Assembly: GCA_016291665.1 (NCBI GenBank)
Contig: JAEEYE010000008.1
Location: forward strand, 1-64,000
DNA from: Oxalobacter sp.
GTDB lineage: Bacteria; Pseudomonadota; Gammaproteobacteria; Burkholderiales; Burkholderiaceae_D
Length of the DNA stretch: 64,000 nt
Direction: 5' to 3'
Part shown: piece after piece, positions 57,819-64,000 of the stretch
Layout: each line of letters opens with the position of its first letter
How positions within the stretch are numbered: position 1 is the stretch's first letter
Notes under the pieces: model-generated
Told to the model about the DNA's origin: nothing
Seen by the model: only the letters and a program-made list of their open reading frames with translations
The model's database searches: none
Translations under genes and position numbers: made by a program

Positions 57819-58730
57819 TCAAGATCCTGTTTTGATTCCCGTCAAATCAAGAGGATGTTGCTTGAGGGAGCGGACAACCATGACTTCCCACCTAGATGAT
57901 AGTCCTTCTTCGGCTTCCCTTGCCATACCTTCCGACTCGAAATAGGCAAATACACAGGCTCCAGACCCTGTCATCCTGGCATTTCCATACTGTCCTAAGT
58001 CATCCAATGCTTCCTGTATTTCTGGGAAAAGTGAGACTGCTACAGGTTGCAAATCGTTCTTTCCTTCTTTGATATAAGAATCACAGAAATATGGATAGCT
58101 TTCCATTCTGATGGGTTTTGTGTTCCTTGTCAATTCAGGTGATTGGAATATCAGGCTCGTCGAAACAAAGACTGGTGGTTTAATCACAACAAACCAACCC
58201 ACAGGCGTTTCAATGGGAGTCATGATTTCTCCAATGCCTTGAACAAAAGCGTTCTGTCTGAATAGGAAAAAAGGGACATCCGCTCCAAGTGATACACCTA
58301 TCCTAGCTAAATCCTGTCGTGAGAAACCACAATGCCAAAGTTTGTTTAAGACCATCAGGGTTGTTGCTGCATCAGATGAGCCGCCGCCAAGTCCACCTCC
58401 AGCGGGAATGGACTTTTCAATGGAAATATCGACACCTGGCACGTGTTGCCCATTTTTTATCTGTGCTTCATATTTTAAGCGGGCGGCAGCACGGACGGTC
58501 AAATCGGCTTCCTCTGGAACGCCTTCTATTTCATTGATGCGGTGAATGGTGCCATCTGAGCGGTTGGAAAAGTGCAGACAATCGCATAAATCAATCAGCT
58601 GGAAAGCGGATTCCAGCAGATGGTATCCATTCGGACGACGTCCAACCACATGCAGGAAAAGGTTCAGTTTGGCAGGTGCCGGGCAGTTCCGATAGCCAGT
58701 TAATCCATCTTGGTTTATTAGAACCGCCAT
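57819..58730 (-). CDS. ispE: 4-diphosphocytidyl-2-C-methyl-D-erythritol kinase
   Basis: PAPAKLNLFLHVVGRRPNGYHLLESAF; KSIPAGGGLGGGSSDAATTL. Confidence 0.97.
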   Translation of the reverse strand: MAVLINQDGLTGYRNCPAPAKLNLFLHVVGRRPNGYHLLESAFQLIDLCDCLHFSNRSDGTIHRINEIEGVPEEADLTVRAAARLKYEAQIKNGQHVPGVDISIEKSIPAGGGLGGGSSDAATTLMVLNKLWHCGFSRQDLARIGVSLGADVPFFLFRQNAFVQGIGEIMTPIETPVGWFVVIKPPVFVSTSLIFQSPELTRNTKPIRMESYPYFCDSYIKEGKNDLQPVAVSLFPEIQEALDDLGQYGNARMTGSGACVFAYFESEGMAREAEEGLSSRWEVMVVRSLKQHPLDLTGIKTGS

Positions 58731-59368
58731 TCGTCAACCACCAGTTTGATATTAATATCCAGGTTCGTGGAATCTTTGCCTTTTGCAATGTTGATGCGTT
58801 TAGGTAATGGCATGGTCGGGCCATCTATCCAGGACACATAGTCAATCTGCCATTTTTCCTTGGTGATGACAGATTTCTTCTCAGGAGTAGCGATGAAAGA
58901 ATTTCCCTTAATATCGACAGCGCATCCTTGGAGCCACTGCTTCATTCCATTGACAGGTAGATCCCAGCCTAATTGGGATCTAAGGAGGCTTTCCGCGTTT
59001 GGCGCTGTTTTCGGTTGCTTTCCTGGGATTGTAAAGGTAGTAAGTTGTGGCATGACATCAACTGTTGCTGCAACCTGACCCAATGGTGTAAGTAGGGTAA
59101 TTGATGTCAGGTCAGGCTTTTGTTCCCATTCAAAGCTGCCATGGACACCTTCTTCACGGTCGTTTTTCTTGTAATAGACGGAAAAACGCCCCTTTATACC
59201 GACGGTATCTACACAGGTGCGTGGTTGTTGTTCTAGAAAGTATGGTGCGTTGCCGTCTTCTTCTTTTTTCTGGAGCCATCCATCAGTACTGGCACAACCA
59301 GACAGGATGAAGGCGCCGGAAAACACGAGAAAGCCAAGGCGGCAGAAACGGAAAAATCCGGTATACAT
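58718..59368 (-). CDS. lolB: Outer membrane lipoprotein LolB
   Basis: Lipobox FILSGCAS; GRFSVYYKKNDREEGVHGSFEWEQ; upstream of ispE. Confidence 0.9.
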   Translation of the reverse strand: MYTGFFRFCRLGFLVFSGAFILSGCASTDGWLQKKEEDGNAPYFLEQQPRTCVDTVGIKGRFSVYYKKNDREEGVHGSFEWEQKPDLTSITLLTPLGQVAATVDVMPQLTTFTIPGKQPKTAPNAESLLRSQLGWDLPVNGMKQWLQGCAVDIKGNSFIATPEKKSVITKEKWQIDYVSWIDGPTMPLPKRINIAKGKDSTNLDINIKLVVDEWRF

Positions 59369-59499
59369 GCGTTTTTGTCAGGAAAGTTTAGGGAATGCAG
59401 GCAGAGGCAAAGAACTGTCCACAGGAATACAGAGTATTCTATACCAAAGGTTACTTCCGTCGTTGGTGTTGTGGAGGGGCGGACAACACCCGTAAATAC

Positions 59500-59526
59500 A
59501 AAAGGGAACCGAAGTCCCCTTTTTTT
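59500..59526 (-). terminator. Hairpin terminator downstream of hpf
   Basis: Minus strand AAAAAAAGGGGACTTCGGTTCCCTTTT. Confidence 0.7.
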
Positions 59527-59561
59527 GCCAGGAGTACCTGGCAGGTGAGCATGAAGCGGGA

Positions 59562-59921
59562 TCAGACCGCTAACAGCCATGGTTTATTGAAATACAAGGG
59601 TAAAGATGTGTGCGGAATATCTTTGACCTTGGAGAGAGTCTTGTTCAATAGACCCGATGCATGATGCATCGCGCTGTCAATGGCGCCCTGAACGTCAGAA
59701 GCGAATTTTGTTACGACAATCGACGGCAACCCTGGCAGCTCCAACTGGATAAGACAACGTTTCTTTAAACCTTTCTTGATCCTGTTGGTGTCTGACAGCC
59801 GTACAGTAATAGAGCGGATACTGTCTTGGGAATAGGAAATCATTCCCTTAAGTTTCTCCATTACGTAGTCCTGCATGGCCTCTCCGGCCTTGATTCCTTT
59901 CGTAATGATAGTAGGAGTCAT
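59562..59921 (-). CDS. hpf: Ribosome hibernation factor HPF/RaiA family
   Basis: MTPTIITKGIKAGEAMQDYVMEKL...VRLSDTNRIKKGLKKRCLIQLELPG...DVQGAIDSAMHHASG. Confidence 0.82.
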   Translation of the reverse strand: MTPTIITKGIKAGEAMQDYVMEKLKGMISYSQDSIRSITVRLSDTNRIKKGLKKRCLIQLELPGLPSIVVTKFASDVQGAIDSAMHHASGLLNKTLSKVKDIPHTSLPLYFNKPWLLAV

Positions 59922-60109
59922 TTAATCACCTGATAAGTAAAGTAGCTACTGATTTCCAACCAAAGTGTTTTTTACAGAAGAAATTGGATACACTAAGAGG
60001 AAATTACCAGCTATTGCAAAGTCTGGCAGAAGTCGCGCATTTTGTCCAATAATTTCAGAATCTTGTCTAATTCATGCACAATGGCCAAGTCCAACGACTT
60101 AAACCTGAT

Positions 60110-61225
60110 ATGACCCATAAAACCAAAGAATGCGAGCTTTTTTTTACTGGTGGTAAAACCTTTGCTCAGATACTGGTTGACTGGCAGAAAAGGTATGGTC
60201 GCCATAATCTGCCTTGGCAGAATACGCATGATCCATATCGTATCTGGCTCTCTGAAGTTATGCTTCAGCAGACCCAGGTCTCAACGGTTATTCCTTATTA
60301 CCAACGCTTTCTTGAACGCTTTCCAACAGTACAAGACCTTGCCCGTGCAGATTTGGATGAGGTGCTCCAATACTGGAGTGGTCTTGGGTATTACTCACGG
60401 GCACGCCATCTCCATCAGTGTGCACAGATGGTTGTTTCTCAATACCGTGGCAATTTCCCAACAGAACCAACAGCGTTGGCTGAATTGCCAGGAATTGGCC
60501 TATCGACAGCGGCAGCTATTGCGGTTTTTTCGGCTGGAAAGAAAGCCGCTATCTTAGATGGGAATGTTATCCGTGTTCTGTCCAGGGTCTTTGCTGTTAC
60601 CGAGCATGCGGCAACGGCGGAGGGGAAGAAACAATTCTGGCAGCTGGCGCACACATTTTTACCGGACATTGATATTGAAAGTTATACGCAGGGGCTCATG
60701 GATCTAGGGGCGACGCTATGTACACGAACAAACCCACGGTGTTTAGATTGCCCGTTTCGAGGCAAATGCCAGGCACAACGTTTGGATCTAATACATAGTC
60801 TGCCTGTCAAAAAAGTTAAAAGAGTAATACCACTGAAAGAAACGATTATGGTTGCCATCCAATCTAAGAACCTTATCCTGCTTAGTAAGCGTCCGGTGAA
60901 AGGGATCTGGGGTGGGCTTTATTCGTTGCCCGAGTGCCCAGTAATGGCGGATTCAGATATCGTTAAGGTTGCGACAGAAAAAGCGCTAACCTTCGGGGAA
61001 GTCAAAGGCAGTAGACTCCTACCGTCGTTTAACCATCAATTTACGCATTTTAGGCTGAAAATCATCCCTGTTTCCGTAGCTGTCAGCCTGCCCTTTGGAA
61101 ACTTACCGGAAGGGCATCTCTGGGCGAAGCGCGAAGAGGCTCTTGCATTAGGGCTACCTGCGCCAGTGCGCAGCCTTATTGTTGAATTGATGGATGACGG
61201 TTATTCAGTCGGGAGTTCGCGGTGA
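60110..61225 (+). CDS. mutY: A/G-specific adenine glycosylase
   Basis: WQKRYGRHNLPWQNTHDPYRIWLSEVMLQQTQVSTVIPYY; HhH LPGIGLSTAAAI; Fe-S cluster CTRTNPRCLDCPFRGKC. Confidence 0.97.
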   Translation: MTHKTKECELFFTGGKTFAQILVDWQKRYGRHNLPWQNTHDPYRIWLSEVMLQQTQVSTVIPYYQRFLERFPTVQDLARADLDEVLQYWSGLGYYSRARHLHQCAQMVVSQYRGNFPTEPTALAELPGIGLSTAAAIAVFSAGKKAAILDGNVIRVLSRVFAVTEHAATAEGKKQFWQLAHTFLPDIDIESYTQGLMDLGATLCTRTNPRCLDCPFRGKCQAQRLDLIHSLPVKKVKRVIPLKETIMVAIQSKNLILLSKRPVKGIWGGLYSLPECPVMADSDIVKVATEKALTFGEVKGSRLLPSFNHQFTHFRLKIIPVSVAVSLPFGNLPEGHLWAKREEALALGLPAPVRSLIVELMDDGYSVGSSR

Positions 61226-62070
61226 CGGATGACTACTTCCCATGTTTTGCGGAAGTAGGTTGCGAGGCGTTCTATGATAAAGACAGAACGGTGTTGTCCG
61301 CCTGTACAACCAACGGCAATAGTTAAGTAGCTTCGGTTGTCCTGTTGGTAAGTCGGTAACCACTTCTCAATGAATTTCCTAATGTCATCTAAAAGTTGTC
61401 CGACCTCAGGCTGGGCGTCTAAGTAGTCCTGTACAGGTTTGTCCTTGCCGGTTAATGGCCTTAGTGCTAAGTCGTAGTGAGGGTTCGGTAGCATACGGAC
61501 ATCAAACATGAGGTCTGAATCGAGGGGAACTCCGTACTTGAATCCAAACGATTCAAACTGCAGGATCATCGGTGCTTGCTTGATGTTCACCAATTTCTTG
61601 ATGCGGTTTCTTAAATCGTTTGCTCGTGAACTTGAGGTGTCAATTACGTTGCTGATGTCTTGGATGTCTGCCAGCATCTCGCGTTCAGCTCTGATTGCCT
61701 CAACCAAAGGCCTGTTGTCTTCATTAGGGACTGCTGGATGGTTTTTGTGAGAAAGGGGGTGGCTCCTGCGCGTTTCCGAAAAGCGTGCAATCAAGGAGTT
61801 GGTGTCTGAGGTCAGGAAAAAGACATGGACTTCATGTCCGTCGTCTTTAAGCTTTTGAATGGTATCAGGCAGACTCGAAAGAGAACCGGCACTTCTTGAA
61901 TCAACGGCCACTGCTAGGCGGTCGGCTTTTTCTGCCATTCGGGTTTTGACCAATTCTGTCAGAAGTACAGGAGGCAGATTGTCGACGCAGAAGAAGCCTG
62001 AATCTTCAAGTGCATTCAATGCAACCGACTTCCCTGAGCCGGAAATACCCGTAATCAGAACAATCTGCAT
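61201..62070 (-). CDS. rapZ: RNase adapter protein RapZ
   Basis: LITGISGSGKSVALNALEDSGFFCVDNLPPVLL; GCTGGQHRSVFI. Confidence 0.97.
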   Translation of the reverse strand: MQIVLITGISGSGKSVALNALEDSGFFCVDNLPPVLLTELVKTRMAEKADRLAVAVDSRSAGSLSSLPDTIQKLKDDGHEVHVFFLTSDTNSLIARFSETRRSHPLSHKNHPAVPNEDNRPLVEAIRAEREMLADIQDISNVIDTSSSRANDLRNRIKKLVNIKQAPMILQFESFGFKYGVPLDSDLMFDVRMLPNPHYDLALRPLTGKDKPVQDYLDAQPEVGQLLDDIRKFIEKWLPTYQQDNRSYLTIAVGCTGGQHRSVFIIERLATYFRKTWEVVIRHRELPTE

Positions 62071-62151
62071 TTCGACCAACCTTCAAAAAATCGTTAGCGA
62101 ATACATTACCACTGTTTAGGCTAGGCTGCATCTGATTTTTCAGACGCAGTC

Positions 62152-63099
62152 TCAGCTTTTTGTCATAGCTTTGCGCTGGCGGTCCATGAATTCCTGCATC
62201 GTATCAAAACCCCGTAGCTGCATGATGGTGTTACGGACGGCCGCTTCGACCAAAACGGCGATATTGCGTCCGGCAGCAATGGGGATGGTGACTTTGCGGA
62301 TAGGTAACCCTAAGACATCTTCGGTTTGTTGACCCAGCGGGAAACGGTCAAGGTCATCCCCTGCGGTGCTGCTACGGATTAGATGTACAATCAAGGTGAG
62401 GCGCATAGTCCGGCGGACAGCCGCTTCACCGAAAATACCACGGATATCCAAGACGCCCAACCCCCTGACTTCCATGAGGTTCTGTAGAAGTTCTGGTGCG
62501 CGCCCTTCAATGACGTTGGGCGCTGTCCTGGAAAATTCAACCGCATCGTCGGCAACTAACCCGTGGTTACGGGAAATGAGTTCCAAGCCCAGTTCGCTTT
62601 TGCCTAATCCCGATTCGCCGGTGACCAAGACACCGACCCCCAGGACATCCATAAATACGCCGTGCATGATGACTGTTGGTGCAAACTGCCTTGCCAGGTA
62701 TACACGGAGAAAGTCAATGACTTCTGCTGCTGTCAGTGGTGTCGTAAAGAGTGGGATATCCTCATTGTTGCAGATATTTCGTATGTTTGCTGGGACATCA
62801 AGACCGCGAGCAATAATCAGTGCAGGGGGATTGCCGTCAGAGATTTCTTGCACCAACACAGCCTGTTGTACGGGATCCAGCCGCTCGTAATACTCAATTT
62901 CTCGTACGCCCAGCACATGGACGCGCATTGGGTGGATCATGTTGAAGTGACCTACCAAGTCAGCAGCTGATGTAGCGGTAGGCATAATCTGCTTATTTCC
63001 GCCATCTAAGCCAGCAAACCAAGTTAGCTGGAGTTGGTCGCGGTTACTGGCGTAAAGCCGCTGAATCGTTAAGGAAGTCTCGTTAGCCAAGGTGTCCAC
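62152..63099 (-). CDS. hprK: HPr kinase/phosphorylase
   Basis: VLVTGESGLGKSELGLELISRNHGLVADDAVE; LEVRGLGVLDI-like motif (MEVRGLGVLDIRGIFGEAAV). Confidence 0.97.
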   Translation of the reverse strand: MDTLANETSLTIQRLYASNRDQLQLTWFAGLDGGNKQIMPTATSAADLVGHFNMIHPMRVHVLGVREIEYYERLDPVQQAVLVQEISDGNPPALIIARGLDVPANIRNICNNEDIPLFTTPLTAAEVIDFLRVYLARQFAPTVIMHGVFMDVLGVGVLVTGESGLGKSELGLELISRNHGLVADDAVEFSRTAPNVIEGRAPELLQNLMEVRGLGVLDIRGIFGEAAVRRTMRLTLIVHLIRSSTAGDDLDRFPLGQQTEDVLGLPIRKVTIPIAAGRNIAVLVEAAVRNTIMQLRGFDTMQEFMDRQRKAMTKS

Positions 63100-63190
63100 C
63101 TCTGATTGGTTGTCCGTCCAAGTTGGAAAGCTGTTTAGCGATAAGACCTAAGCAGTCTGAATAGACTCTAACAAGGTCATCGAGCCTTGT

Positions 63191-63646
63191 CTATTGTTTA
63201 TCGGCTATTCTCGTGTGGATAATGGCCTTGTCCTGTTCCATAATCATGGCCTCACGAAAATCGCTGTCTGAGAAGCGAGAAGCGACTTCAGATAGGACTT
63301 GGAGAAGCAGGTCTTCTTTGTTTGCCGGTACCAAAACGGCAATGACAAGCTGTACCGGTTTGCCGTCCGGGGAGTCAAAGGGAATGGGGCTGGCAAGCCG
63401 GATGAATGCAGCGGAGGCGGCGGGAAGTGATGCGATGCGCCCGTGCGGGATGGCGACACCGCAGCCAAGTCCCGTGGAGCCAGCTTCCTCCCGTTCGCCA
63501 AATGCTTGGGTTGCTAAGGCTGCTTGGATGAAACCATTGTTCTCGAAGAGTTGGCCTAGGTGCTGGAAAAGATCTTCCTTATCCTCTACAGTCATATTGA
63601 GGATGATATTTTCCAGAGGCATGATTTTTGAGAGGATTGATGCCAT
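63191..63646 (-). CDS. ptsN: PTS IIA-like nitrogen regulatory protein PtsN
   Basis: Start at MASILSKIMPLENIILNM; FGEREEAGSTGLGCGVAIPHGRI active-site His. Confidence 0.94.
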   Translation of the reverse strand: MASILSKIMPLENIILNMTVEDKEDLFQHLGQLFENNGFIQAALATQAFGEREEAGSTGLGCGVAIPHGRIASLPAASAAFIRLASPIPFDSPDGKPVQLVIAVLVPANKEDLLLQVLSEVASRFSDSDFREAMIMEQDKAIIHTRIADKQ

Positions 63647-63653
63647 ATCAGAT

Positions 63654-64000
63654 CTACTGGCGTGCCGTCCGTGACCGTTGTGGATGCTTGCGGGTAGAGA
63701 AATTAGTCCGCCAAGGGTTGATGTCGATACCTCCGCGTCGTGTATAACGGGCATAGACGCTCAGATGGGATGGGCGGCAGTATTTCTTGATATCTAGCCA
63801 GATCCGCTCAACACACTGCTCATGGAATGCTTTTTCCGTGCGCAGGCTGATGATGTACTTCAGCAGGTATTCCTGATTAATCTGTGGCCCTGCATAGTGG
63901 ATTTGCAGTGTCGCCCAATCAGGCTGGCCGGTTACGGGGCAGTTCGTCCTGAGCAGGTGGGACACCAAGACTTCATCAACAGGGGCTTCTTCTATGTTGC
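63654..64000 (-). CDS. queF: NADPH-dependent 7-cyano-7-deazaguanine reductase QueF (partial; 5' end outside window)
   Basis: [40 protein letters not shown]...FHEQCVERI; frame is open to the window edge. Confidence 0.93.
   Translation of the reverse strand, partial: NIEEAPVDEVLVSHLLRTNCPVTGQPDWATLQIHYAGPQINQEYLLKYIISLRTEKAFHEQCVERIWLDIKKYCRPSHLSVYARYTRRGGIDINPWRTNFSTRKHPQRSRTARQ

Noticed and set aside
63214-63222. Perfect DnaA-box sequence TGTGGATAA inside ptsN
   Set aside because: Isolated 9-mer in coding DNA; expected by chance at this scale.

Overview
This 64 kb window looks like an ordinary chromosomal segment from a betaproteobacterium. Gene content and moderate GC suggest Burkholderiales, possibly Oxalobacter-like; this taxonomy is inferred and no search was run. 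It spans the replication-origin neighbourhood: rpmH-rnpA-yidD-yidC, dnaA-dnaN-gyrB, and parB-parA-rsmG-mnmG with two parS sites. The rest is mostly housekeeping (ribD/ribE, glyA, metH, trpGDC, coaE-yacG, slmA, maeB-like, pyrC, folE2, dxs-ispA-xseB, polA, thrB, argB, rplY-prs, ispE-lolB, hpf, mutY, rapZ, hprK, ptsN, partial queF) plus three tRNAs (Thr-CGT, Gln-CTG, Gln-TTG). I found no transposon, prophage, CRISPR array or defence system. Most interesting: (1) base skew appears to flip not at dnaA but in an AT-rich intergenic region upstream of mnmG (about 38.4-38.9 kb), which carries a parS-like site and a DnaA-box-like doublet; (2) a matching parS plus doublet module lies at the other end of the par-rsmG-mnmG operon, suggesting a possible two-part origin; (3) an accessory cluster at 10.1-12.3 kb has two tandemly duplicated secreted protein families and a translationally coupled TIGR04076-like gene. 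Two short genes missing from the ORF track (rpmH, yacG) were found by reading the minus strand.
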